DNA of 64,000 nt, taken from assembly GCA_019009955.1 (NCBI GenBank), contig CM032229.1:84591001-84655000 (forward strand), read 5' to 3'. The notes beneath the pieces were generated by a model. It worked only from the letters and a program-made list of their open reading frames with translations. It searched no databases and was not told the DNA's origin. This stretch comes from Riptortus pedestris (lineage: Eukaryota; Arthropoda; Insecta; Hemiptera; Alydidae). Both the position numbers and the translations under genes were made by a program. Shown here in pieces: positions 35,338 to 46,299 of this stretch (positions within the stretch are counted from its first letter, which is position 1; every line of letters starts with the position of its first letter).

Positions 35338-35588
35338 GGTGAGGGTAAGGAATCAGGTTAATCCGAAACACTTTTGTGGCTCCTCACAAATTATTTTTAC
35401 AAACGCTTGTGCTTTCATTAGTGATTGAGTGCATCAGCAGAGTTCAGCCTAGTAGCATCATTATAGGCACGCCCTACTCTCTGACGCTCTGAGGATGGGA
35501 ATGTAATTCCCGAAAGCGCTAATCGTTTGTAAATTAAATTGTGAGGAGCCACAAAAGTGTTTCGGATTAATCTAATCTACTCACACCT
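35338..35588. mobile_element. foldback with hammerhead core, Penelope-like terminal repeat dimer
   Basis: Left arm ggttaatccgaaacactttt, gtggctcctcacaaatt and tacaaacgc pairs with the right arm cgtttgtaaattaaattgtg, aggagccacaaaagtg and tttcggattaatc. The right arm holds an intact plus-strand hammerhead core. The left arm (minus strand) holds a damaged one, with CTGATGC in place of CTGATGA and GAAAGCAC still readable. Confidence 0.65.
35483..35528 (+). ncRNA. hammerhead ribozyme motif, minimal type I
   Basis: CTGAGGA at 35489-35495, then T, stem II GGGAAT-GTA-ATTCCC, GAAA at 35512-35515, a tiny stem III (A-GCGC-T) and cleavage-site A. Stem I pairs GACG-T with A-CGTT with one mismatch. The core matches CUGANGA...GAAA; the stem I mismatch makes activity uncertain. 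Confidence 0.65.
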
Positions 35589-35589
35589 T

Positions 35590-36560
35590 TTAATACATAA
35601 ATCATATGACAGATAAATTTGTAATTATTTATTAATGTATTAATATTAATTATTAATGTACTATACATTAATCTAAAGAGATCTAAAAGATTCCGTTTAT
35701 CATGTATTTTGCAATATTTGTAGGTTTTGCTGAAATCGTATTTTAATAATGGCTTAACGAAGGTTGAAAATCGTCAAATGATTTGAATTATATCATTGAA
35801 GATAGCTTGTTTACATGGTACATGTTTATGTCGTATTATTTCTATTCTTATGTCAATTAAATTTATATTGTGAAATACCCCTACACCATTTTTGTAATAA
35901 TAATATATAAAGGCTACAGGGGTAGAAGACATCTTTTAAAAGCTGGCTCTAGGTTGATAACAGGAAGCTGTAAAAGCCGGTCCGTCCGGTTCTGTTTGTA
36001 GAGGAATAAGGTCAATATAAAATGGTCTATGTACCTTTGTAGCTTCTCTTACGTAGCTTTTACAAATATTTGCGCTCTCTCATATGACCCTACTCCTTTA
36101 TTCCAATATCATAAATTCAAGGCTCTTTGGACATTAAAAAAACACCTTTCAAGGCAAATCCTAATTCACGGGTTTTAAAGGTGTATTTGTTCTATACGTC
36201 ATTAGCCATGAAACCTTCAATTGAATACATATTTTAGTGCCTTAATTTTGGTTTTTGAAGGAAGTAATTTTTTTTTATAATACTTTAAAAACAAATTATA
36301 TTTTTTGGGTTTAAGTTGTCTTTTCTTTAACGCTCATAACCCATGAGTTGAGGATTTTCCAAATAAATAATTTTTTCTTATAGCTGCCTTAAAAAGTTCA
36401 TAAAATTCCCCATAAAAATTAACGTTATGATTTATCACTTCTTATTTCTACTGTATCATTGTTTCTTATTAACATTTAGAGACATTGAGAAACTGTAATT
36501 GTTTTATAATGATTTTGTTTTAAATTTTGTAACGGATAGGATTAAATCCTTGTATAAAAT
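35590..36560. other. no recognisable feature
   Basis: AT-rich sequence with no recognised repeat and no ORF of note. Confidence 0.45.
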
Positions 36561-36563
36561 ACC

Positions 36564-36664
36564 AAAAAAGTCCGCCAAGCAAGTGCTGCTTAAACGAAGC
36601 AGATTTCCCATTTGTAAGTATGACACACTAGTGATCCCATCTCACCACATGACTTGATCTTTAG

Positions 36665-36714
<50 letters not shown>

Positions 36715-36888
36715 GTGTGTGTGTGTGTGTGTGTATGTGTGTGGGTGTGTTTGTGTGTCTAATTTTGAACAGACTTTATTTTCGCCATCTCTTAGTAGGA
36801 TCGATGGACATTTGAGGAAATGTTTTGAAATTTGCTTCATGAGTACAACCTGAATACCTCATTTCCCTCATGGGAAATCTGCTAAAAT
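36564..36888 (-). mobile_element. H family short copy (internal deletion)
   Basis: Only about 325 bp but with both ends: AAAAAAG then TCCGCCAAGCAAGTGCTGC, AAGCAGATTTCCCA, a core of (TA)n followed by (GT)n (36666-36758), attttcgccatctctta, gatcgatggacatttgagg and atttccctcatgggaaatctgctaaaa. The C-rich and ttcgatccgac blocks are deleted. Confidence 0.7.
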
Positions 36889-36889
36889 A

Positions 36890-38150
36890 GAAGAATTCAC
36901 CACTGTGGTTTAAATCGTTACGTTTGAATAGTGATTTAGAAGTTAGGTATTAAATCGACTCTATCAATAGACAAAAGGATTCATATATTATTAAACGACC
37001 TTTTTCGTATAAGAAAGTCGAATAATTGTGGAGAAGCAGCCTCATGAGGAAAATAGAGTAGAACTAGGCAACAAGAGTCTCTACGTGAATATGTTGTGTT
37101 CGGACGAGAGTAAGACTTAGTCAAAGATAGTGGGATAAATTGAAGAAGCTGCCATTAGAATATTGAAGCACTAAAAATCCAGAACTCAAATATTCATATG
37201 GTCATTGCGAAAATTCGTCAACTCTTTCTGATAGTCCACTAGTTTTTGCTTCGTGCAAAATAATTAATTTATTTTTATTACAGTTTTTATTATTGCGATT
37301 AATAATAACGGTGCCGTTGTAAAATTCGCTTTGTTCCTCATTTTCATATTTTATGAATTACGTTGATTTACTTCCAAACTCTAGTTATAAACGTTTAACT
37401 ATAATGAACTTCAATTTCATCGGGCTCTTGGGAAAGTAGTCCAAAACATCAGTTAATTTCCTACTTTTTAAATTTTTTTGTAGGTTTGAATTCCCTGTAA
37501 GTCGAGAGACCATATGTATCCGACCAAGTTACTAAGGGTGGTACCAAAGACGTGAAGTGATTTTACTGGTGAAAATTACAGGAACTGGGCTTTAAAGTGA
37601 GCAATGTCAAGGACTGAAGGTTCGTCGGTACTGCTCGAATTAAGAAATGGGGCATCATCTGGATGAGAGAGTTCTCAGTGAGAATTTCATTTGAAATTCG
37701 GGGGACATTTTCTTGTAAAATGAAAGCCATTCCTAGAACAGGCAGTTTTTTTAGTATAATTTAACCTCCTTAATTTTACAATATAACAGTTAATTTAAGC
37801 TACTTTTATCTAAACTTGATCAATATAACAGTTAATTTTTATCTAAACTTGTTTTTTTTATTAGTTTTTTTTTTTTACTTTTTTGTGAGGAAAATTGGTT
37901 AAATCTCCATATCTACTTCAAGATGAATCCGTGGCAGCATCTCCTTTTGAATTACATATACAAGTATAAAGATTCATTGATCCTTCTGTCATATTTGGGC
38001 CTATTTCTCTGATTACCATAAACATCGGCTTACTCAAGAAGTGATAGCCTTACAAGATTTCTGATTAGGTCGTCATTGTCTTGAAATGATCTAGGTTATT
38101 ATGATATATTTTCGATTCATTCCAAAAATAATTAAATAAAGCTTTTTATT
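36890..38150. other. no recognisable feature
   Basis: AT-rich. A short direct duplication (caatataacagttaatttaa / caatataacagttaattttt) occurs near 37780-37840. Confidence 0.4.
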
Positions 38151-38151
38151 T

Positions 38152-38378
38152 ATATATTATTATTTATTAACGTCCACGTTTTGCTACTATAGCTAATTTG
38201 AAAGGGGTACCTACCGGTTTCTATCCTTTTCTAGCCAGGTTGGGACTAGGAATTTTATTTAATGAGTTCGTCACTAAATTACTTCCCATTGCCCAGGCGG
38301 GAATGGAACTCCCCTCACTAGGTTTGCCATGTGAGATTAAAGCCAACGCTTTAACACACATGACTTACCTGAGCCCCA
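38152..38378 (-). mobile_element. tRNA-derived SINE, nearly full length
   Basis: Complement of the complete SINE: tail tattaacgtccacgttttgc, ggggtacctaccggtttc.accctttt-type block, gttgggactaggaattttatt, a B-box complement (gcgggaatggaact), ccatgtgagattaaagccaacgctttaac, and gagcccc at the 5' end. Flanks ctttttattta and ctttttatttta form a likely target duplication. The 65-codon plus frame across it is not a gene. Confidence 0.8.
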
Positions 38379-38379
38379 A

Positions 38380-39320
38380 CTACTTTTTATTTTAGTAGCT
38401 TTGCCAACAGAATGAATGCAACCAAAATCGGATTTCACCGTTTGTTTGAATTTCTACGAGACAAGAGAAAGTAGCGTCGTGCAATACCTAATTGCTTGAT
38501 TCAGTAGGGTTTTCCCTGAAGAAGCACGATCCTGCTATTCACATTGGGCAGATTATTTCGAGAAAAGCTACTGTTTAACATGCCTGTGACTGCCGACTGC
38601 AGTGCCAGACCCACTTAGCTTGCATACGAGAAAGCCCACTATACCTCTTACGGGAATCTTTACAAAGCTATGACCTCTCACGTAAGGACACAAATCTGCT
38701 TCTGTTCTGAATTTCAATTCACGCCCTAAATTTCACCAAGCAGGAAATGCTCTATTATCTTATCAATGAGGTTCATTTAAATATTATGCGAATAATTCAG
38801 TGTTATATTGATCTGATTGATTTCTCTTTTGCACAATATGCCCTAGCAGTTCTGTAAAAGTACACCTGATACTCTTATTGTAAACAGTTGAAAGTAAATT
38901 ACCGCTTGTAGAATTAGTTGTTATTTTGATCAAACTATGAACCTGGTAATCTAACAATAAACTACAAATGAAAACTGCCTTGATCTACATTCTAACAATA
39001 CTAGAGCCAACTCTTTGAAAAGTCAAATCATATACTCTATATTCTACTAATAAGTGGGCCTTGGAAATATAATCATCGTCCACAGCTTAACAGTTAAAAT
39101 ATTACATTCATTAATAAAATACTAAATTTCAGAATTTATTCTATAGAATGAATTTATTTGTACAAAATAAGATAAATGGACTTGATACACATAAAATACT
39201 AAATTACAAATTTCCAATTTTAGTAGTTCTTCTTATTCTGGACCCAATATTATTTATATATTCTCAAAATTTGAAGAGTAATATTTATCTCTGGAATATG
39301 CTGGATGGTAGAGGAACCAA
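38380..39320. other. no recognisable feature
   Basis: No repeat or gene recognised. Confidence 0.45.
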
Positions 39321-39322
39321 TT

Positions 39323-39506
39323 GATAAGGATTAATAAAAAGGCCCTTGTCCTCTACTATTGTTTTTAATCTTATGCAAAGTACACTTTTCAGGCTACACT
39401 GCTATAATCAGAAGGCACTGACGATGGAGCGCAGACTCCGAAAGTGCACTTTGCATAAAATTAAAAACAATAGTAGAGGACAAGGCCCTTTTTATTGATC
39501 CTTATG
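39323..39506. mobile_element. foldback with hammerhead core, Penelope-like terminal repeat dimer
   Basis: Left arm ataaggattaataaaaaggc, ccttgtcctctactattg and tttttaat.ttatgcaaag pairs almost perfectly with the right arm (tgcataaaattaaaaacaat, agtagaggacaaggcc, ctttttattgatccttat). A hammerhead core lies near the centre on the plus strand. The minus strand of the left arm carries a damaged second copy (CTGATTA ... GAAAAGTG). Confidence 0.7.
39415..39454 (+). ncRNA. hammerhead ribozyme motif, minimal type I
   Basis: GCA - CTGACGA (39418-39424) - T - GGAG CGCAGA CTCC (stem II) - GAAA (39440-39443) - GTGCAC-T stem III - cleavage-site T - TGC. Core boxes are exact; stem I is only three adjacent pairs in the monomer but would lengthen through the foldback arms. 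Confidence 0.65.
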
Positions 39507-39509
39507 TAG

Positions 39510-41100
39510 TAATATTTATTTTTTACGCCCGTCGCCTCTGAACCATTTTTCAAATCAATATTGAAGAACATCTTAAGAGAAATAATGATGTGAAAGGTGA
39601 TCTTCTGTCAAGCCGTGAAATGTTATTGTAGTGGACACGCATTTCAACGATTATCAGTTCGAAGATGAACGGAAGGAGTAGTGAGACCTAAGTAAATCGT
39701 TATGAAAGCAAATGAAAATCGAAATTAATAAATCCATACTTTTTATTATGGAAAAATTTATTTTAAAAGATCTGTTGGTAAAAGTGTTTTTCTTCTATTT
39801 TTTCACATCCATGTTCAAAAGGACTTTATTTTCTATGTTACATACAAGAACTCATAACATACATTTAATTATAGTATTTGCGTAAATCAGAAAGAGAAAC
39901 AACGAAATTAAAATTGAGATTTAACAAAATTAGCTTATGCTAAAAAATAAAGATCCCAGGAATTATGATTTAAAAAATAAAATTAAAATAACTAACAATT
40001 CAAATTAGTAAAAGAATACAATTTAAATTATTCAGTTGATATAATGGCGAATTCATTTATAATGATAATCAATTAGGTTATTAACCATTCCATTGATGAA
40101 TTTGTAGTATTATTGGATTATAAATACAAAAAATTATTTATTTAATTAACTCATTATTTTTTATTCATTGTAGTCTGCGTTTTGAGATATGGTGTTACGG
40201 TCTTTTGGCCCTTTTACACCTTTTTATATATTTAAAAATTATATTTTAAAGTGATTGAGTAACAAAAAGACAGAAAGGAGGCCGGACTTGAGGCTGGAGC
40301 TTTGACCCCTCTAGTCACAGATAGATTAGAAATACAATAAAAAATCTATACCAAATCCAGGCACAATTTCTTACCAGCAGGCTCTAATAAATTCTAGATC
40401 GCAAAAAGAAAATGCTAAACATACAGTTTTCTGTTTCTCGGCATGTTTGATCAAATAGTTGGTTACTATTACGAATGTCATAAAAAATTAAAAAAATGTT
40501 AAAAGTCAAACGCTCTGGTATTTCCTTTGTTATTAGTAGCCGTCTATATAATTACTAATACTGTAAATCGTGAAGTGCAACAATTGTAAAACAGTTATGG
40601 CTTTCTTTTATTAAATGTTTATCAATTACACTTAATCATTACGTTTGATATTTATATTTGGCTAAAATGGTGTTTTTTTTTCTCTTAGTGACTTTCGATT
40701 ACACGAAAATATCTCATTTCGCTTTCGAAATTCATTTGTACGTCAGAGAACAGGTTTATCTTTCCCAACCGGAACCAGCTTCCTACGACTGCCCCACCTA
40801 TCAAGTCGACCTTAAGGATTGACATTTGTTTGTCCAAAAATGCATGTTCTACCTTCAAGTCTTGTTTAGGAGGACTTTTATTTTTTTCTCTTCTTAGCTC
40901 ATTAATTTTTAATGCAGGATTGACAATCATGGAAAATCTGATTTTAAATATAGCATTCTTATTTTCAGTGCCAACGGTTTAAATGACAGTGATTCGCATA
41001 TCCTTAAACAAAATGCTCCATATTTTTACTTCCTTGCAAGTATTGTTCAGTTGGAAGTATTGTAATTTCTAAAATTTTCGGTTTTCAGATTTCAACAAAA
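39510..41100. other. no recognisable feature
   Basis: AT-rich. The minus-strand frame 40685-40930 has no recognisable domain. Confidence 0.4.
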
Positions 41101-41109
41101 TTTTCCGTT

Positions 41110-41370
41110 TTGATCCTCTCTGGGCCAATTGTGATTTGTTTCCGCGAGATTCCTTTACTTATCTCGTGTAAAGTATACATGGCTAGCTTTAGAATGTTGA
41201 CATTCCATATTTGGGATTTTTACAACATCTAATCGTGCACCTCCCTATTCTATAGAAATCAACTAAGGGTGATGTGATTTTAGACAAGGAGCATAAATAA
41301 AAAAAATAACTCAAATTTCTCCGCGATACAGAAAATTAGGTAGGAACTCAGTTTTTGTTGTGTAGGCACA
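41110..41370 (+). repeat. copy of the dispersed flank repeat
   Basis: ggctagctttagaatgttga, cattccatatttgggatt, acaacatctaatcgtgcacct and atagaaatcaactaaggg match the repeat seen at 14308, 14828 and 19450. The downstream gcgatacag ... gaactcagtttttgttg continues the similarity weakly. Confidence 0.45.
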
Positions 41371-41531
41371 TATCTGTTTTACTTTAAAACAATTATGTCC
41401 TCATTTAACAGTACCTAGGTATTTTTAAATATTAAAACAGTAAAGAAAAATTATTAAAACCATGTAGCAGAACTGAGAAAAATAATGGAGTATATTTTTG
41501 AAATAGAAAGGTATATTCAATTTACTGCTTG

Positions 41532-41533
<2 letters not shown>

Positions 41534-41590
<57 letters not shown>
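41534..41590. repeat. (TA)n microsatellite
   Basis: About 57 bases of pure AT repeats followed by a short (CATA)n. Confidence 0.95.
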
Positions 41591-41592
<2 letters not shown>

Positions 41593-42238
41593 TACATACA
41601 TACATAAAAATGTCCTACTTTTAATAATTCTTTCCTAATGAATTAAACAAGGGTTTTTATTTTAAAAGAAAGTTCAAATTATGACTTAGTAATACCGAGT
41701 TCTCTTTTAACGGAAGTATTTGATTCTTCTTCCCACACTTTCATGAGAAACAATTCCTTCTTTGAAAGAAAGTTAGCTCAAATCAAGTACTTCCTGGGGA
41801 AAGGGCTTCAAATAAACGAAGGTGAAAGAACTCCATTTCTTTTTCAAATGCTGTTACTTATTCGCTATGGTTATGACAAAAATATAAATTAGTTAATGTC
41901 AAAGACCCTGTATTTCCTTTTTACATTCAAGCGGAAGTACTCGTTGAGCACCATGCATGCCTTGAGCCATTTGATAAGAATCTATACTGGTTTTTAATTT
42001 TGAAAGTTTAAGGAAATCAGCAAGGGTTTTGATAGGGCAAAAAATTAATTTTTACATTTTTTGAAACACGCTCTCAAATTATATGTTCATAATTCAATAA
42101 AGCAAATATTTAGTCACGTAATAGGCCGTCGGGGGCTGTTATGGCGGAGAAATCAGCTCCATGATAGAAGGGCACTCGCCGTGCAGGATGGAGTGTCCAG
42201 CTCCGTGATAAAGACGAGAGTCAAAGCCAATTACCATA

Positions 42239-42837
42239 TTAATACACACGCAGGGCTGCGTAAACTAAGCAGACTTTCCTCGTGCTGAAATGACAAAATA
42301 CTAATCTCAACTAACCATATACTCTCTATTTATAAGTATAAATCCGAAGAATAGAGAACGATACACATATGAGCTTCAAACAAATGTATGGAACAACAAT
42401 TTTAGGAGATAAATATATTAACAAGATTGGTTCTATAACATTTTTCGATCAGACTCATGATAAAGGATACATTTTGAAATTTCAACCCCCCTGCTCGAAC
42501 CCCATTTCAGCCATTAACTAATGTGAACATTAGAGTTGAATTAATCAAGTATGGTATATATCAAATAAAAAATTTCGATTCCAGTCAAAAAAAAAATTAA
42601 TTAATGACGTCTTCACACTACGTATTTCCATGTATCTCAGGCAGTAAAAGCTCGACGAAGACAATATTTGGCCTTTAAGCTTCTAATGAAGTTGTAATGC
42701 GGTTACAGCTAATTTTTAATATAACATGAGTAGGAGTGGACTGACGGCTGAAAACTAAAAAATACAAATAAGAAATTTTTCGAAATGGCGTACAAAGTCT
42801 ATAGCTGCTTTTCCTTAAAGAATATCTGCTAAAATAT
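42239..42837 (-). mobile_element. H family long-type copy without microsatellite
   Basis: Starts acacgcagggctgcgtaaactaagcagac and keeps the long-subfamily block (tgacgtcttcacactacg, gtatttccatgtatctcagg, ggcctttaagcttctaatga, aacatgagtaggagtgga). It ends in a decayed palindrome ttttccttaaagaatatctgctaaaa. The microsatellite and gaacggacctc block are deleted. Confidence 0.65.
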
Positions 42838-42839
42838 AA

Positions 42840-43372
42840 CTTTCTATATCTAGATTTGACCTCTTGTCATTATTTTTTCTGACTCACCCAGTCAGTTAGA
42901 CGTTCATTAATAATTCACTTATAGTACATTGCTCCATTCTATACTTTACTTGATTTGCTTGTCAACCGGCATCAAATTTGTTGCGTGTTTCAAATATATA
43001 AGAATTGAAAGAAGAATTTGAAATTGAGTGTTACAACAACAAAAAAAAATTCTTGCATTGAATTATGAAGTTCTTGATTAAATTAGGCTATTGGAACTTG
43101 TTGAAAACACGAACTATTGACGAAATGCACGAATTCCTTCTTATAAAATAGAAAAATATTTTATCTTTGCTTATCTCAGATACATTGGAAAGAATATTCG
43201 TTAATAGGCTTAGATGTCATCGTGCTCAAAAATAAAATAAATATGTTTTATAAATAAAACTTACTTATAAATTCTGTATTTATTTTATTGTTTGAAATTT
43301 TCCTACTTGCTAATTATTTAGTGTCGAAGTATTGCGATAAATGTCGCCGGTAAATGATTTTTCCCATCGATT
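42840..43372. other. no recognisable feature
   Basis: AT-rich, no gene or repeat recognised. Confidence 0.45.
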
Positions 43373-43386
43373 AACAATATTATTAG

Positions 43387-43597
43387 GAGCTCAAGTTAGC
43401 CATATGAGTTAAGGCGTTGGTCTTATCCTCACTTGGTAAATCTTGCGTAGTGGGTTCGAATCCCATCTGGGCAGTAGGAATTTATTTAGTGATAAACTCA
43501 TAAAATAAAATCTTTTCGGCGACCCTGCCTAGAAAAGAGTGGTAATCTGCAGAAAATCCGTCCCGATAAGCAAAAGTGGGCTTTAATAAATAGCAAC
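43387..43597 (+). mobile_element. tRNA-derived SINE with target duplication
   Basis: Complete copy: gagctcaagttagccatatg, agttaaggcgttggtctta, B box gggttcgaatccc, tttatttagtgataaac, cctgcctagaaaagagtggt and ccgtcccgataagcaaaagtgggctttaataaa. Flanked by AACAATATTATTAG (43373-43386) and AACATTAATATTAG (43598-43611). The head resembles a tRNA-Leu with a TTAA anticodon region. Confidence 0.85.
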
Positions 43598-43611
43598 AAC
43601 ATTAATATTAG

Positions 43612-44238
43612 TAGTCATTATGCTGTCATTTTTTATTAATGATGAATCTAATGCTCATTATTTTTGTTGCAGGTATGTTGGAAAGCGTTTTACCTAACAT
43701 GAAAAGGTCATTTCATTATCTATGAATTTTGGTAAGTCATTAAAAAAAAAAAAAAAATCTTCCTTTAATTAAGTCTTTAAGCCACAAAAGAATTACATGA
43801 GCTGTAAAGTGGAATCAGTTTATATGGACATTAACTTAGAGTTGTTATAGAATGTATCTCTGGCCTGATAATCGATAGATAAATTTGTTCGCAGTTATCA
43901 ATGTTTTCCAGTTGTTTAGTTCTTCTGATACGGTTGGTTTATCCAGAGAGCAGTATGTGATGCTTTCATAAATGTTTATCGTACAAGCGCTATCTCTGGG
44001 AGGGGAAGAGCACTTACTCCTCAGCAAACACAGGGAGCCATATAGTTGGTGCCGGAGGGCAATTTTTGTTCCTTTTGTTTTCAAACATTAACCCCCCCCC
44101 TCTCACTTGTCTTTTTAATCTATGTTTAGCTGAACAACATTGGAAGGGCCCCTCTAAAAATATTCTAACTGGCACTTGAAAAGTTAGCATTTGAAACAAT
44201 ACTTAACTGTTTCATTACGCACCAAGGATCGCATTACT
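43612..44238. other. no recognisable feature
   Basis: Contains poly-A (43740-43758) and poly-C (44091-44101) runs and overlapping minus-strand frames without recognised similarity. Confidence 0.4.
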
Positions 44239-44594
44239 TGGCTGAAATTGAAGGTGGAATAGGGATGTGGAGGAATTTAGAGTGGGGATTTTGAAAACTC
44301 AAAATATCGCCTTTATTATGAGTTGTACCACAAAATGTTATAGAACCGATCTTCTTAAGCTATTGATGCTCTACAATAGTTGTTCTATACATTCTATACA
44401 TTTTTTTCGTAACTTAAGTATTAAGCCAGTTATTGATACTAGTTTTCAGCCTTCATTAACCCCCCACCCCCACCCCACAACCCTTTCATTCATCGATTTT
44501 CAACATAGAAATAGAGAATGATATCAGAAGAGTCTCATACCAACAAGTGGGCAATCTGCTTAGATTCGCAGCCCCTGCAAGACGGACTTTCTTC
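44239..44594 (+). mobile_element. H family copy, 5'-truncated
   Basis: Runs ggctgaaattgaaggtgg, atatcgcctttattatgagt, tgttatagaaccgatcttct, caatagttgttctatac, cagccttcattaacccccc and gtgggcaatctgcttagattcgcagcccctgcaagacggactttctt. The 3' hairpin CGCAG-CCC-CTGCA is at 44567-44578. Confidence 0.7.
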
Positions 44595-44599
44595 TTATC

Positions 44600-45259
44600 A
44601 TATCATCATTATAAAAATGATATCTCCCAATCGCATGGATAAATCATTATCAGTAAGGTCTTGAGTATCCTGCCTGCCCTACTTCCTTCACTTCATGCAG
44701 ATAGATATAGGCATGCACACCACGCACGTCTATGCCTGCTCTCTCCGTGCCCCTGCCCATACACCATTCACTAAGGCCACTCTCAAGGACTGCCGATTCT
44801 AAGAAATCCACCCTACTTCTACTATTCACTGCTTTTATTATATCTCAATGCTAAAATCTGACCTTCGCGGGAGGAGATTTATCATCGATGGTTGTGGAAG
44901 AACAGTCTTCTAGAAAAAGAAGAAATATAATAGTGTATAGTGTATCAACGCTGTATAAACGGTGGATTGCGCATGTAGAACTTAGAGAAAAATATATTCC
45001 TATTAAATGTCCCCTAATGTTGTACCACTAATCTACAATAAGTACTGCTGTGAGCCTCATTTGGAACTATGAGAAATGTGTTTAATTCATTGTTGGAAAA
45101 ACAGCATCTTATACAGCAGATTTTCAAAACAACATAACTTACCATTTAAGCTGTCAAACGACACTGAATTTTACTCAGTATTCTAGATATGAAATAATAA
45201 AATTTAAAATTATTAAAACCACATAGTACCACGTGATTGCTAAGCGGCCTGTAGTTCTT

Positions 45260-45292
<33 letters not shown>

Positions 45293-46070
45293 GAGAGAGA
45301 AAGAGAGAGAGAGTGATAGAGTGGAGGTACAGGATGTACATCACATCCCGTGTGTAGAGACCGGGAGCTAGGCAAACGAACTGGCTGTGGATAACATCTA
45401 CCTGTACCTTACCTCGCTGCGTGCTTATCACCAGGATCTGACAGTTATATTAAGGCACTTAGATATTAGCACACTAGGTTAATACGGATCCCTTTCCCCA
45501 ATGATTTATATGTCTCTTAAAACAAAATGAATAGTATAATGTTGCCTATGCTGAGGTTTAAAGCCAGCTTTTATGAAGCCGTTCCAATGAATCGCAGATC
45601 GAACAGTTGCTTCAAACTGCAATGTATTTAATAGTTACCCAGTTTCTGGTCCCAGTTTATGACTTTGCCTCTAATAGCGTAATTTGAGCAGGCATACAAT
45701 GATGTTATGACTATTATATGTAGAACGTCAGCAAACAGCAGCTTCTGATAATCTTAATGTCTTTTCACAAAAAGCTGACAGCTTGGAAGTAATCTTCTAA
45801 ATATCTCTGAGGATGGAGTGTTGAGCCTTTGGAAGAACTAATCTCTAGATCAGGAGCTTCTTCATACCGAGAGTTTTATTTATTTGTTTTTTTAAATAAA
45901 AACGTCATTATCAAGGCTTGTTATCTGCTTGAACATTTCCTGCTTAAACATCACAAACAATAGTCAGCTAAAAGACCGACTTCGATACTACATCCCTAAG
46001 ACTATTAGACTTGTCAGGTTACACTCTTACCTGCTAGAAAACTCTACACTTCTTGAAGAACATTCTTTTC
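44600..46070. other. no gene recognised; (GT)n/(GA)n microsatellite inside
   Basis: A (GT)n run at about 45260-45287 is followed by (GA)n to about 45313. The rest is unassigned. A CTGAGGA near 45808 without a matching GAAA box was considered and set aside. Confidence 0.5.
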
Positions 46071-46083
46071 TTCAACCATCTCA

Positions 46084-46284
46084 GGGGCTCAGGTTAGCCA
46101 TGTGAGTTAAAGCGTCGACCTTAATCTCACATGGTAAACCTTGAGCGGCGAGTTTGATTCCCGCCCTGAACAATAGGATAGGTTATTTAGCGACGGAATT
46201 CACTAAATAAAATCCTCAGTTCCACCCTGGCTAGAAAAGGATAGTAACCTGTAGATAACCCGTCCCAATTAATAAATAATTTAA
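46084..46284 (+). mobile_element. tRNA-derived SINE with target duplication
   Basis: The clearest copy: ggggctcaggttagccatgt, gagttaaagcgtcgacctta, atctcacatggtaaaccttg, B box gagtttgattcccgcc, ttatttagcgacggaattca, ccaccctggctagaaaagga, gtaacctgtagataacccg and tcccaattaataaataat. Flanked by TTCAACCATCTCA (46071-46083) and TTCAATCATTTCA (46287-46299). Confidence 0.88.
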
Positions 46285-46299
46285 TTTTCAATCATTTCA

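Noticed and set aside
38198..38395. 65-codon plus frame with a plausible-looking peptide
   Set aside because: It lies entirely within a reverse-oriented SINE.
44091..44101. Poly-C runs (also near 1843, 6247, 22739, 56890 and 62875)
   Set aside because: Several are a fixed part of H copies; the rest are simple homopolymers.
45800..45840. CTGAGGATGGAG resembling a hammerhead core
   Set aside because: The second box reads GAAG instead of GAAA, stem II would rely on two G-U pairs, and no inverted partner arm was found.
43387..46284. tRNA genes suggested by A- and B-box-like sequences
   Set aside because: The same boxes recur in at least seven copies with a shared non-tRNA body and tail, so they are SINE heads, not functional tRNA genes.
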